31,869 bases of DNA, taken from JBBQXK01 sp038251625. Its GTDB lineage: Bacteria > Pseudomonadota > Alphaproteobacteria > Rhodobacterales > Rhodobacteraceae. Shown one piece after another: positions 16,493 through 24,104 of the stretch (position 1 is the first letter of the stretch; each line of letters opens with the position of its first letter). The position numbers were made by a program, and so were the translations under genes. The stretch spans positions 1-31,869 of the forward strand of contig JBBSBE010000039.1 in NCBI GenBank assembly GCA_038251625.1, read 5' to 3'. The notes beneath the pieces were generated by a model, which worked only from the letters and a program-made list of their open reading frames with translations, had not been told where the DNA came from and did not search any database.

Positions 16493-17611
16493 TCATTTCG
16501 GGGCGGACTCTTCCTCATTCCGGACTTCAGCCTTGCTAGCGACGGGCAGTGACACCCGAAAGACAGTGCGGCCGGGCACGGAATCGACGGCAACCCAGCC
16601 GTCATGGTCGGAAATGATCTTGGAGACGAGCGCCAGGCCCAGCCCGGTGCCGTTCTCGCGTCCGCTGACAAAGGGCTCGAACACGTTCGACGCGATCTCG
16701 GGCGGCAGCCCGGGGCCATCGTCGATAATCTCGACCTGCAGCGCCAATGGCCGCCCGGCGCCATCCTTGTGACGCAAGCGCAGCGAAAGGTCGTAAAACG
16801 TGTGAAGCCGGATCGTTCCGCCCTCTGGCCGCGACGCTTCCGCCGCGTTCTTGATCAGGTTCAGGAAGACCTGCATCAGTTGGTCCGGGTCGGCGTAGGT
16901 GAGGGGAAGCGACGGATCGTAATCTTCCAGAATCGTCATCTTGGCGGCAAAGCCCACCAGCGCGGACCGGCGCGCGCGGTCGAGCGCGTCATGGATATTG
17001 ACCGCGCGGCGTTCCGGCGGGCGCAGGTTGCCGAACTGTTCCACCTGTTCCAGAAGCTTCACGATCCGCCGGGTTTCCTCGACAATCAGATCGGCAAGCT
17101 CGCGGTCATCGGGGCCAAGACCCATGGCCAGAAGTTGCGCGGCACCCGAAATACCGGCAAGCGGGTTCTTGATCTCATGCGCCAGCATCTCGGCCATGCC
17201 GATGGCAGATTTCGCCGCCGATTTGACCTGGCTCGCGCGGCCAAGACGGCCCGCAATCTCGCGCGGGGAAATCAGCAGCATCACGATCCCGGCGTTGTCG
17301 TGCATCGGCGCCACTTGCAGGTCGCAGTGCACCGGCGGGCGCTCGCCCGTGGTCACGTCCACGTCGTTGATGAAAAGAGGCGCGCGGTTCGCGCGGGCGC
17401 GCATCACCGCCTCTTCCATCGGGGCGTCGATATAAACGCGGTCCCAGACAAACTGCCCGATCAGGTTGCGCGCCGAGGCGTTCAGGAAGGATTCGCCCGC
17501 CGGGTTCACCTCGACCACCCGTCCGCCCGCGTCGATCAGCAGTGCGGGCACGGGCAGCGAGGCCCAGATGACGCCGGGCACGGGGTAAGGGGCGCGGTAG
17601 GTGCTGTTCAT
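16493..17611 (-). CDS. ntrB: Nitrogen-regulation sensor histidine kinase NtrB
   Basis: A 372-residue soluble histidine kinase/phosphatase acting on NtrC under control of PII proteins. The N-terminus is a PAS domain (about 12-120), with VPALLIDAGGRVVEVNPAGE typical of NtrB. The phosphoacceptor is His145 in AEMLAHEIKNPLAGISGAAQ. The catalytic domain has the N box FLNLIKNAAEAS (Asn255), a G1 box DDGPGLP (297-303) and a G2 box GTGLGLALV (321-329). No membrane segments are present, as expected. Its ATG overlaps the dusB stop (ATGA), so it is translationally coupled to dusB. Confidence 0.97.
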   Translation of the reverse strand: MNSTYRAPYPVPGVIWASLPVPALLIDAGGRVVEVNPAGESFLNASARNLIGQFVWDRVYIDAPMEEAVMRARANRAPLFINDVDVTTGERPPVHCDLQVAPMHDNAGIVMLLISPREIAGRLGRASQVKSAAKSAIGMAEMLAHEIKNPLAGISGAAQLLAMGLGPDDRELADLIVEETRRIVKLLEQVEQFGNLRPPERRAVNIHDALDRARRSALVGFAAKMTILEDYDPSLPLTYADPDQLMQVFLNLIKNAAEASRPEGGTIRLHTFYDLSLRLRHKDGAGRPLALQVEIIDDGPGLPPEIASNVFEPFVSGRENGTGLGLALVSKIISDHDGWVAVDSVPGRTVFRVSLPVASKAEVRNEEESAPK

Positions 17612-18597
17612 GCGGCCTCCCGCAGGGGGGTGGCGAAGGCGGCGGCAAGACCGCGCAACACGGTTGCAGGATCGTCACACGTCAGGATCGCGCCGCGCGG
17701 GGCGGCGGCGGCGTCGAGATACCAGCCAAGATGCTTGCGCGCCACGCGCAGGCCAAGATCGCGGCCATAGAAGGCAAGGATCGCCTCGTAATGCGCCGAG
17801 ACCAGATCGCAGAGGGCTGCCCCCGCCGGAATGCGTGGCGCGGGTTGCCCGTGCAGCGCGGCGGCGATGGCGGCAAGCGCCCAGGGGCGCCCCTGTGCCC
17901 CGCGCCCCACCATCACGCCATCGGCGCCAGAAGCCGCCAGCGCCGCGCGGGCGCTTTCGGCATCGACGATATCGCCGTTGGCGATCACCGGGATCGACAC
18001 GGCGTCTTTCACCGCCCGGATCGCCGCCCAGTCGGCCCGGCCTTTGTAGAACTGGCACCGTGTGCGCCCGTGAATGGTGACCATCGCCACCCCGGCGCTT
18101 TCGGCACGGCGCGCGAGCGTGGCGGCATTCAGGCAACCGTCATCCCAGCCAAGCCGCATCTTTACGGTGACCGGCACCGACACCGCACCCACCACCGCCT
18201 CGATCAGCCGCAACGCATGGTCGGGCTCGCGCATCAGCGCCGACCCCGACCAGCCGGTTGTCACGCGCTTTGAAGGGCAGCCCATGTTGATGTCGATGAT
18301 CCGCGCGCCCTGCCCTTCCACAAAGCGCGCAGCCTCGGCCATCGGCGCCGCCTCGCGGCCCGCGATCTGCACTGCCGTGGCGGCTTCCGTCAGCCCCAGT
18401 TCGGCGCGTGCCCGCGCCTCGGGGCGGTTCCGCAGCACCTCGTCCGAGGCGATCATCTCTGACACGACAAGGCCCGCGCCAAAGCGCGCGACGACCTGCC
18501 GGAACGGCAGATCGGTGATGCCCGCCATCGGCGCCAGAAGAACCGGCGGATCGGGCAGCGCGAAGGTGGGTGCTTGAAGGGTGGCGACGGGTGCCAC
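17608..18597 (-). CDS. dusB: tRNA-dihydrouridine synthase DusB (NifR3 family)
   Basis: A 329-residue FMN-dependent enzyme that reduces uridine to dihydrouridine in the tRNA D-loop. It shows the TIM-barrel motifs PPVLLAPMAGITDLPFR, the catalytic cysteine in DINMGCPSKRV, KMRLGWDD, HGRTRCQFYKGRADW, the FMN-phosphate loop ANGDI and VMVGRGAQGRPW. In Rhodobacter it was named nifR3 because it is the first gene of the nifR3-ntrB-ntrC operon. Start choice: a GTG at 18627 is also in frame, but AAGGA (18606-18610) lies eight bases before the GTG at 18597, which is preferred. The stop overlaps the ntrB start. The gene is divergent from ispDF across about 215 bases carrying repeats and palindromes. Confidence 0.95.
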   Translation of the reverse strand: MAPVATLQAPTFALPDPPVLLAPMAGITDLPFRQVVARFGAGLVVSEMIASDEVLRNRPEARARAELGLTEAATAVQIAGREAAPMAEAARFVEGQGARIIDINMGCPSKRVTTGWSGSALMREPDHALRLIEAVVGAVSVPVTVKMRLGWDDGCLNAATLARRAESAGVAMVTIHGRTRCQFYKGRADWAAIRAVKDAVSIPVIANGDIVDAESARAALAASGADGVMVGRGAQGRPWALAAIAAALHGQPAPRIPAGAALCDLVSAHYEAILAFYGRDLGLRVARKHLGWYLDAAAAPRGAILTCDDPATVLRGLAAAFATPLREAA

Positions 18598-18661
18598 GTG
18601 CTTAATCCTTGTGCGATGTTCTGTCACCTAGCGGGTTCGGGCCACCCTTTCAAACGGACGA

Positions 18662-18694
18662 ACCGATGAAACCTCCGCATGGACCGATGAAACC
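18662..18694. repeat. 21-bp-period direct repeat in the dusB/ispDF divergent region
   Basis: ACCGATGAAACC occurs at 18662-18673 and 18683-18694, exactly 21 bases apart, which is two turns of the helix. The position (65-100 bases upstream of the dusB start, and divergent from ispDF) fits tandem operator half-sites. Which protein binds is unknown; NtrC acting on its own operon is one possibility. Confidence 0.45.
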
Positions 18695-18704
18695 CCCACA
18701 AGAA

Positions 18705-18748
18705 AGGCATATGCCTGTTTTTTGTGCAGAATAGGGCGGAAATCCGCC
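18705..18748. promoter_or_regulatory. Two palindromes between dusB and ispDF
   Basis: AGGCATATGCCT (18705-18716) is a perfect 12-base palindrome. GGCGGAAATCCGCC (18735-18748) is a second one with a two-base centre. They lie between the 21-bp repeats and the ispDF start, in a region where promoters for both divergent genes must sit. They are candidate operator sites; the T-run between them makes the segment locally AT-rich. Confidence 0.4.
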
Positions 18749-18812
18749 TGATTGTCAGCCCGGGACGCATCGCCTAGAACGGCAGCACCACGCCCGGAAG
18801 GATGCGCTGCCC

Positions 18813-19946
18813 ATGACAACCGCCGCCCTGATCGTCGCCGCCGGACGCGGGCTGCGCATGGGGGGCGAGGTGGCCAAGCAATGGCAGATGCTGGCGGGCA
18901 AGCCGGTGCTGGCCCATGCGGTGGCGGCCTTCGCAGAGGCGCCGGGGATCGACCTTGTGGTAATCGCCGTTCCCGCAGAAGACCGGGCCCGCGCAGCGTT
19001 GCTGGCACCGGGTTTGCGCTTTGTGACGGGCGCCGACACGCGCAGCGGCACAGTGCGTGCAGCACTTGAGGCGCTGCAGGGCGACGGGGTGACGCGGGTT
19101 CTGATCCACGATGGCGCACGCCCCCTTGTCAGCGCGGCCCTGATCGCGCGGATGCTGGCGGCCCTTGATCGCCACGCGGGCGCCGCCCCCGCCCTTCCCG
19201 TCACCGATGCGCTTTGGCGGGGTGAGGGGGGCCTTGTCACCGGCACGGCGGGGCGCGACGGCCTGTGGCGTGCGCAGACGCCGCAGGCGTTTCGCTTTGA
19301 CGCGATCCTCGCCGCCCACCGCGCACATCCCGGCGGGGCGGCGGATGATGTAGAGGTCGCGCGCGCCGCAGGGCTTGACGTCGCCATCGTGGAGGGCGAG
19401 GAGGACAACCTCAAGCTCACTTTCCCCGGCGACATGGTCCGGGCTGAACGCATCCTCGGGGCCGGCATGGATATCCGCTGCGGCAATGGCTTTGATGTGC
19501 ACGCCTTTTGCGAAGGCGATCACGTCTGGCTGTGCGGTGTGAAGGTGCCGCACGGGCGGGGGCTTCTGGGCCATTCGGACGCCGATGTGGGGATGCATGC
19601 GCTGACCGATGCAATTTATGGCGCGCTGACAGCCGGCGATATCGGCACGCATTTCCCGCCGTCCGACCCGCAGTGGAAGGGGGCGGAAAGCCACGTTTTC
19701 CTGCGCCATGCAAGCGCGCTGGCGGTGACGCGAGGCTACCGGATCACCCACGCCGACGTGACGCTGATCTGCGAACGGCCGAAGGTAGGCCCGCACGCGG
19801 GCGCGATGCGCGCGGCGCTGGCGGCGATTTTGGGGGTTGAGATGGACCGGGTAAGCGTGAAGGCCACCACCTCGGAACGGCTGGGCTTCACCGGCCGGGA
19901 AGAGGGCATCGCCGCCCTTGCCACCGCCACGCTGGTGCGGCCGTGA
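18813..19946 (+). CDS. ispDF: Bifunctional IspD/IspF enzyme of the MEP isoprenoid pathway
   Basis: A 377-residue fusion of 2-C-methyl-D-erythritol 4-phosphate cytidylyltransferase (IspD, about 1-218) and 2-C-methyl-D-erythritol 2,4-cyclodiphosphate synthase (IspF, about 219-377). The IspD part has the nucleotide-binding VAAGRGLRMGGEVAKQW, the HDGARPLV motif and WRAQTPQAF. The IspF part has RCGNGFDVHAF (metal-binding Asp and His), LGHSDADVGMHALTDA, and KATTSERLGFTGREEGI. The fusion is common in alphaproteobacteria. GGAAGGA lies about ten bases before the ATG. The stop overlaps the pgpA GTG start (GTGA), coupling isoprenoid and phospholipid genes. IspE, which acts between these two steps, is not in the window. 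Confidence 0.97.
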   Translation: MTTAALIVAAGRGLRMGGEVAKQWQMLAGKPVLAHAVAAFAEAPGIDLVVIAVPAEDRARAALLAPGLRFVTGADTRSGTVRAALEALQGDGVTRVLIHDGARPLVSAALIARMLAALDRHAGAAPALPVTDALWRGEGGLVTGTAGRDGLWRAQTPQAFRFDAILAAHRAHPGGAADDVEVARAAGLDVAIVEGEEDNLKLTFPGDMVRAERILGAGMDIRCGNGFDVHAFCEGDHVWLCGVKVPHGRGLLGHSDADVGMHALTDAIYGALTAGDIGTHFPPSDPQWKGAESHVFLRHASALAVTRGYRITHADVTLICERPKVGPHAGAMRAALAAILGVEMDRVSVKATTSERLGFTGREEGIAALATATLVRP

Positions 19947-20434
19947 TCCGCGCGATCACCACGGCGGGCTACATCGGCCTTCTGCGCCCCGCGCCGGGCA
20001 CGTGGGGATCAGCGGCGGCGGTGCTGACGGGCATTGTGATCGACCGTTTTCTGGGGTTTCCGGCGCTTCTGGCGGCGACGCTGGCAGTCACGGCCCTGGG
20101 CTTCTGGGCCTGTGCGCAGGCGCTGGCAGGCCGCCCCGGCGAGGACCCCGGCGAGATCGTCATCGACGAGGTGGCGGGGCAATGGGTGGCGCTTCTGCTG
20201 CCCTCGCTCGCCTTCTGGTCGCGCGGGTGGGAGACGTGGCTGCCCTGGCCCGCCTGGGTCTGCGCGTTCCTGGCCTTCCGGCTGTTCGATATCTGGAAGC
20301 CCTGGATCATCGGACGCGCCGACCGGCGCAAGGATCCGGCGGGCGTGATGCTTGATGACCTGTGGGCCGGGCTTTTTGCGGGGATTACCGTGATCGTTCT
20401 GGGCATCCTTTACCACGTGGTCTTCGTGTTTTGA
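19943..20434 (+). CDS. pgpA: Phosphatidylglycerophosphatase A
   Basis: A 163-residue integral membrane phosphatase that converts phosphatidylglycerol phosphate to phosphatidylglycerol. The PgpA family marks are the N-terminal GLLRPAPGTWGS, the EIVIDEVAGQWVA motif with acidic residues, and FRLFDIWKPWII. Hydrophobic segments lie at about 25-55, 80-95, 103-118 and 143-162. The start is a GTG sharing bases with the ispDF stop. The end (TTGA) overlaps the TTG start of the cinA-like gene. The tight packing indicates one operon. Confidence 0.95.
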   Translation: MIRAITTAGYIGLLRPAPGTWGSAAAVLTGIVIDRFLGFPALLAATLAVTALGFWACAQALAGRPGEDPGEIVIDEVAGQWVALLLPSLAFWSRGWETWLPWPAWVCAFLAFRLFDIWKPWIIGRADRRKDPAGVMLDDLWAGLFAGITVIVLGILYHVVFVF

Positions 20435-20916
20435 CCGCGCTGCCGCAGGCAATCACGCTGGTCGGGGCCGCGCGGGCGACGGCTGCACGCATCGCCACGG
20501 CGGAAAGCTGCACCGGGGGCATGATCGCCGCCGCGATCACCGATGTGGCGGGGTCTTCGGTGATGTTCGACCGGGGGTTCGTGACCTATTCCAACGGTGC
20601 CAAGATGGCGATGCTGGGCGTGGCCGGGGCCACACTTGACACATATGGCGCGGTCAGCGAAGACGTCGCGCGCGAGATGGCGGAAGGCGCGCTCGCGCGG
20701 TCGGATGCCACGCTCGCCGTCTCTGTCACTGGGATAGCAGGCCCCGGGGGATCGGAGTTCAAGCCCGAGGGTCGTGTCTGTTTCGGCCTTGCGCAAAGCG
20801 GTACCCCGACGATGGTCGAGACGGTGGAGTTCGGCGCCCAAGGCCGGGCCAATGTGCGCAGCGCCGCACGCGACCATGCGCTTGCACTGTTGCTGGCGGC
20901 GCTTCAGCGGCCGTAA
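20431..20916 (+). CDS. CinA C-terminal domain protein (nicotinamide-nucleotide amidase type)
   Basis: A 161-residue stand-alone CinA-C domain, similar to PncC, which deamidates nicotinamide mononucleotide in NAD salvage. Motifs: ATAESCTGGMIAAAITDVAGSS with the conserved Ser/Cys pair, RGFVTYSNGAK, and SVTGIAGPGGSEFKPEG near the C-terminus. The only in-frame start near the pgpA end is a TTG at 20431 that overlaps the pgpA stop, giving exactly the usual domain length. The N-terminal MoCF-like half of full-length CinA is absent, as in many proteobacteria. Amidase function is inferred from family. The 3' end overlaps the convergent Coq10-like gene by 13 bases. Confidence 0.93.
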   Translation: MTALPQAITLVGAARATAARIATAESCTGGMIAAAITDVAGSSVMFDRGFVTYSNGAKMAMLGVAGATLDTYGAVSEDVAREMAEGALARSDATLAVSVTGIAGPGGSEFKPEGRVCFGLAQSGTPTMVETVEFGAQGRANVRSAARDHALALLLAALQRP

Positions 20917-21350
20917 AGCTCTGCCGCGCGCCGTTCGAACGCGCGCACGATGCGCTGCATCGCCTCATTGAACACAACGCCGATGATCCCTTGCAGGATG
21001 GCGTTTCGAAACTCGAAATCGACGAAGAAATCCACCTCGCATCCGCCGTCCGCCGGGCGGAAGGCCCATGTCGAGCGCATGAAGCGGAAGGGGCCGTCGA
21101 TGTATTCGGTGTCGATCCTGTGCTTTTCCGGCCAAAGCGTCACGCGGCTGGAAAACCGCTCGCGGAATACCTTGAACGAGATCACGAGATCCGCCTCCAT
21201 CACCTCGCCCCCCGGGATCGGGTTGCGCGACCGGATACGGGCCGCCGAATTCCAAGGCAGGAACTTCGGATAGTTTTCCACATCCGCGACCAGCGCGTAC
21301 ATCTGGGCGGGCGTGTAGGGCAGGCGCTTGGTTTCGCGGTGCGTGGGCAT
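20904..21350 (-). CDS. Coq10/RatA-family START-domain protein
   Basis: A 148-residue polyketide-cyclase/START-type protein of the Coq10/RatA (COG2867) family. The opening PTHRETKRLPYTPAQMYALVADVENYPKFLPW is diagnostic, followed by PFRFMRSTWAFRP and CEVDFFVDFEFRN. Mitochondrial Coq10 binds ubiquinone and helps its delivery to respiratory complexes; the E. coli RatA homologue was described as inhibiting ribosome assembly. In alphaproteobacteria a quinone-binding role is the likelier reading. GGAG is five bases before the ATG. It is monocistronic and divergent from hpt across 75 bases. There is no antitoxin-like RatB partner next to it, arguing against a toxin-antitoxin role. Confidence 0.92.
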   Translation of the reverse strand: MPTHRETKRLPYTPAQMYALVADVENYPKFLPWNSAARIRSRNPIPGGEVMEADLVISFKVFRERFSSRVTLWPEKHRIDTEYIDGPFRFMRSTWAFRPADGGCEVDFFVDFEFRNAILQGIIGVVFNEAMQRIVRAFERRAAELYGR

Positions 21351-21425
21351 CGTCGCTCCGAAAGGGATGACTTGGGTCGCTCACTTGCGTAACAGGAAGG
21401 GGGAAATCAAGAGGAACCGGCCAAG

Positions 21426-21965
21426 GTGCGACCCTATGTGATCGATGAGATGATCAGCGCCAAGTCGATTGCCGCGCGGGTCGAGGCTTTGGCGCGTGAC
21501 ATCACCACGCATTTTTCAGGCTCGGAACGCCTGATCGTGGTGGGGTTGCTGCGCGGCTCTTTCGTCTTCATCGCCGATCTGGTGCGCGAGATCGATCTGC
21601 CCGTCGAGGTGGATTTCCTCGAGGCTTCCTCTTACGGGAACGCCATGCAATCCAGCCGCGAGGTGCGCATCCTGAAAGACCTGCGAGGGGAGATTGCGGG
21701 TCAGGATGTGCTGGTGGTCGAGGATATCGTGGATACCGGTTTCACGCTGAGCCACGTTCTGACCCTTCTGCGCGCCCGCAAGCCCGCGCGGCTTGAGGTC
21801 TGCGCCCTGCTGGACAAGCCTTCGCGGCGCGAGGTGCCGATCAAGGGCACATGGACCGGATTCGAGATTCCCGACGAATTTGTCGTGGGTTACGGGATCG
21901 ACTTCGCGCAACGCAACCGCAACCTGCCCTATATCGGCAAGGTGCGCTTCACCGATGCTGCCTGA
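21426..21965 (+). CDS. hpt: Hypoxanthine phosphoribosyltransferase
   Basis: A 179-residue purine-salvage enzyme that makes IMP (and possibly GMP) from hypoxanthine/guanine and PRPP. The PRPP-binding loop VVEDIVDTGFTL (about 97-108) is intact. The flexible-loop region EASSYGNAMQSS and the DKPSRR segment, followed by PDEFVVGYGIDF near the C-terminus, are typical of bacterial Hpt. The start is a GTG preceded by AGAGGA about eleven bases away. The 3' end overlaps the following glycosylase gene by 11 bases, so the two are cotranscribed. Confidence 0.95.
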   Translation: MRPYVIDEMISAKSIAARVEALARDITTHFSGSERLIVVGLLRGSFVFIADLVREIDLPVEVDFLEASSYGNAMQSSREVRILKDLRGEIAGQDVLVVEDIVDTGFTLSHVLTLLRARKPARLEVCALLDKPSRREVPIKGTWTGFEIPDEFVVGYGIDFAQRNRNLPYIGKVRFTDAA

Positions 21966-22452
21966 CCATCTTCGCGAAGGCCTTGCCGTGGTGTTCTGCG
22001 GCACCGCCGTGGGCAAGGCATCGGCGGCACGGGGGCATTACTATGCAGGCCCCGGCAACCGGTTCTGGCCGATGCTGGCCGAAACTGGGCTGACGCCGCG
22101 GCTTTTGCGGCCCGAGGACGATCACCTGATGCCGACCTTCGGCCTTGGCCTTACGGACCTTGCAAAGGGCGTGGCGGGTCAGGATGCCGATATTCCCAAA
22201 GCCGCCTATACCCCCGACCGCGTGCTGGCGCTTGTCCGCCGCTACCGCCCGAAGGCGCTGGCTTTCACCAGCCTTTCCGCCGCGCGCACAGGCCTTGGCG
22301 ACAGGCACCATGGCGCGGGCCGCCTGCCGGATGATCCCCGCCTGCCGGGCGTGGCGCTCTGGGCGCTGCCATCGCCATCGGGCCTTGCCCGGAACCACTT
22401 TTCGCCTCTGCCCTGGGCCGCGCTGGCCGCATGGCGATCGGCCTTGCCATGA
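21955..22452 (+). CDS. Mug/TDG-type mismatch-specific DNA glycosylase
   Basis: A 165-residue member of the uracil-DNA glycosylase superfamily (COG3663, G/U mismatch-specific type). Motif 1 with its surroundings reads VVFCGTAVGKASAARGHYYA, followed by GPGNRFW, and motif 2 is ALPSPSGLARNHF (about 137-149). In E. coli Mug motif 1 is GINPG with the catalytic Asn; here the corresponding GTAVG has no Asn, so the base specificity may differ from classic Mug. The frame overlaps the hpt end by 11 bases and its TGA overlaps the ATG of a 58-residue membrane protein (ATGA). The three form one transcription unit. Confidence 0.88.
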   Translation: MLPDHLREGLAVVFCGTAVGKASAARGHYYAGPGNRFWPMLAETGLTPRLLRPEDDHLMPTFGLGLTDLAKGVAGQDADIPKAAYTPDRVLALVRRYRPKALAFTSLSAARTGLGDRHHGAGRLPDDPRLPGVALWALPSPSGLARNHFSPLPWAALAAWRSALP

Positions 22453-22625
22453 ACATGCTGACATGGCTTTTGCGCGCGTCGCGCTGGGTGCGTCACCCAC
22501 CCTCCGCCGGCCGGGTGAAACTGGTCCTGGCGGTGATTGCCGTGGGCCTTTTGCTTGCGGGCTATGAGCATGTCTTCGGCTGGCCCGAGGCGCTGACGGT
22601 CAACCGCATCCGCCCGCCCCGCTGA
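22449..22625 (+). CDS. Small single-span membrane protein, unknown function
   Basis: A 58-residue protein beginning MNMLTWLLRASRWVRHPPS. It has one clear membrane segment (about 23-40, VKLVLAVIAVGLLLAG) followed by a short tail ending in an arginine- and proline-rich end. The ATG overlaps the glycosylase stop (ATGA), which supports translation. The basic N-terminus predicts an N-in, C-out orientation. I do not recognise a family with certainty; the overlap and coding-like composition are the main evidence. Confidence 0.7.
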   Translation: MNMLTWLLRASRWVRHPPSAGRVKLVLAVIAVGLLLAGYEHVFGWPEALTVNRIRPPR

Positions 22626-22726
22626 CAACTGCGTGAAGCCATGGCGCGATCCCGCCGGACCGCTCGCCGCAGGGTTGTCATGCCGGCTTGGCGCCGTCAG
22701 AGTCGCTTCGAAAAGGCGGAGGCAGC

Positions 22727-23614
22727 ATGCGGTTCGGGCGGATCATTCTGGGGCTCTTGGTCATCGGCGGCGTCGGGGGCTGGTTTCTGGCGTCACCCCG
22801 CCCCCTGTCGGACGCGGCGGTGGCCGGGGTCACCGGCGATGCGGGACATGGGGAACAGGTATTCTGGGCCGCAGGCTGCGCCTCTTGCCACATGGCGCCG
22901 GGGGCGACGGGTGAGGCGCAGCTTGTGCTGGCCGGGGGGCAGCGCTTCGCCACGGCCTTTGGCACCTTCGTGGCCCCCAACATCTCGCCCGATCCTGCAC
23001 AGGGCATTGGCGGCTGGAGCTTTGCCCAATTTGCCAGCGCCGTGCAGAGCGGCGTGTCGCCCGGAGGCGAACATTACTATCCGGTGTTCCCCTATGCCGC
23101 CTATGCCAAGGCGACGCTGCAGGATGTTGCCGACCTCAAGGCCTATCTCGACACCCTGCCCCCCTCGCCAGCACCAAGCCAGCCGCACCAGGTGGCCTTT
23201 CCGTTCAACATCCGCGCCAGCCTCGGGGGGTGGAAACTGCTTTTCGCGGGCAGCGACTGGGCCATGCCCGGTAACCTGACACCCACCGAGGCGCGCGGGC
23301 GCTACATCGCCGAGGCGCTGGCCCATTGCGGTGAATGCCACACGCCCCGCAACGCGCTTGGCGGGCTTGACGTCTCGCGCTGGATGGGTGGCGCGCCGAA
23401 CCCCTCGGGCCAAGGCAGGATCCCCAACGTCACGCCCGCCAAGCTGACGTGGAGCGCGGAAGAGATCGAGACCTACCTGACCAGCGGTTTCACCCCCGAT
23501 TATGAACCTGCCGGGGGCGAAATGGTGCATGTGGTGGAAAACATGGGCCACCTGCCGGAAGCGGACCGTGCCGCGATCGCGGCCTACCTCAAGCGGTTGG
23601 CCCCGGTCGAATAG
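22727..23614 (+). CDS. Membrane-anchored diheme cytochrome c
   Basis: A 295-residue c-type cytochrome with two heme sites, CASCH (51-55) and CGECH (201-205). An N-terminal hydrophobic segment (residues 5-22) acts as an uncleaved anchor or signal. The domain between the hemes has GTFVAPNISPD and FPYAAYAKATLQDVADLKAY, which resemble the cytochrome subunits of membrane alcohol, sorbitol or gluconate dehydrogenases; the second domain has IPNVTPAKLTWSAEEIETYL. It probably moves electrons from a periplasmic dehydrogenase to the respiratory chain. No dehydrogenase partner is adjacent. GGAGG lies four bases before the ATG at 22727; an ATG at 22688 is in frame but would put polar residues before the signal. 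It ends one base before the convergent holin gene. Confidence 0.92.
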   Translation: MRFGRIILGLLVIGGVGGWFLASPRPLSDAAVAGVTGDAGHGEQVFWAAGCASCHMAPGATGEAQLVLAGGQRFATAFGTFVAPNISPDPAQGIGGWSFAQFASAVQSGVSPGGEHYYPVFPYAAYAKATLQDVADLKAYLDTLPPSPAPSQPHQVAFPFNIRASLGGWKLLFAGSDWAMPGNLTPTEARGRYIAEALAHCGECHTPRNALGGLDVSRWMGGAPNPSGQGRIPNVTPAKLTWSAEEIETYLTSGFTPDYEPAGGEMVHVVENMGHLPEADRAAIAAYLKRLAPVE

Positions 23615-23615
23615 G

Positions 23616-24104
23616 TCAGCCCCGCTCGCGGCGCCAGTCGGCCAGTGCCGGGTTGTCGGGTATGTCCGCCGTCGGGGTCGCTTCCGATACCGGGGCAGGA
23701 ACCGCCGTTCGGTTACGGAAGTAATAAGCCTCTCGCGCGCCGAAATAGAAGCTGACGACCGCACCGAGCAGCCACCACAGCGGCTCTGGCACCGCGTTCA
23801 GCCCCACCATGCGCGCGCCAAACCCGATCGGATCGGCCATCGCATAGACGAAAAGTCCAAGCGTGCCGAAGGCCAGCATCGGGCGCGGCAAGCGGTTGAG
23901 CCCGTTCACGAAAGCATCGAACCAGCCATCGTTGCCTTGGGTGAACTCGATCCCCATCTGGCGCAATGCCGCCGCCTGGGCATCGGCCGAAAGCTCCATC
24001 CGGCGCGTGGCATTGGGGGTAAAGACCTCAGCCAGCCCCTGCGCCGCCTCGGCCGTCGCGGCGATGGCACCGGGGCCGCCCAGAACGCGCCCGATCACAC
24101 CCAT
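23616..24104 (-). CDS. Holin of the GTA-release type (3TM holin family)
   Basis: A 162-residue membrane protein matching the family called holin of 3TMs, for gene-transfer release (GTA_holin_3TM). Marks are an N-terminal small amphipathic stretch (IGRVLGGPGAIAATAEAAQG), a hydrophobic segment at about 74-91, the linker DPIGFGARMVGLNAVPEPLW, and a second segment at about 107-124 (WWLLGAVVSFYFGAREAYYF). In Rhodobacter capsulatus such a holin and its endolysin partner lyse a subset of cells to release gene transfer agent particles. Its ATG overlaps the end of the endolysin gene by ten bases, so the two form a lysis cassette. No phage structural genes are in the window. Confidence 0.85.
   Translation of the reverse strand: MGVIGRVLGGPGAIAATAEAAQGLAEVFTPNATRRMELSADAQAAALRQMGIEFTQGNDGWFDAFVNGLNRLPRPMLAFGTLGLFVYAMADPIGFGARMVGLNAVPEPLWWLLGAVVSFYFGAREAYYFRNRTAVPAPVSEATPTADIPDNPALADWRRERG

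Noticed and set aside
20904..21350. RatA-type toxin of a RatAB toxin-antitoxin pair
   Set aside because: No RatB-like gene is adjacent and the protein fits the Coq10-type START family usual for alphaproteobacteria.
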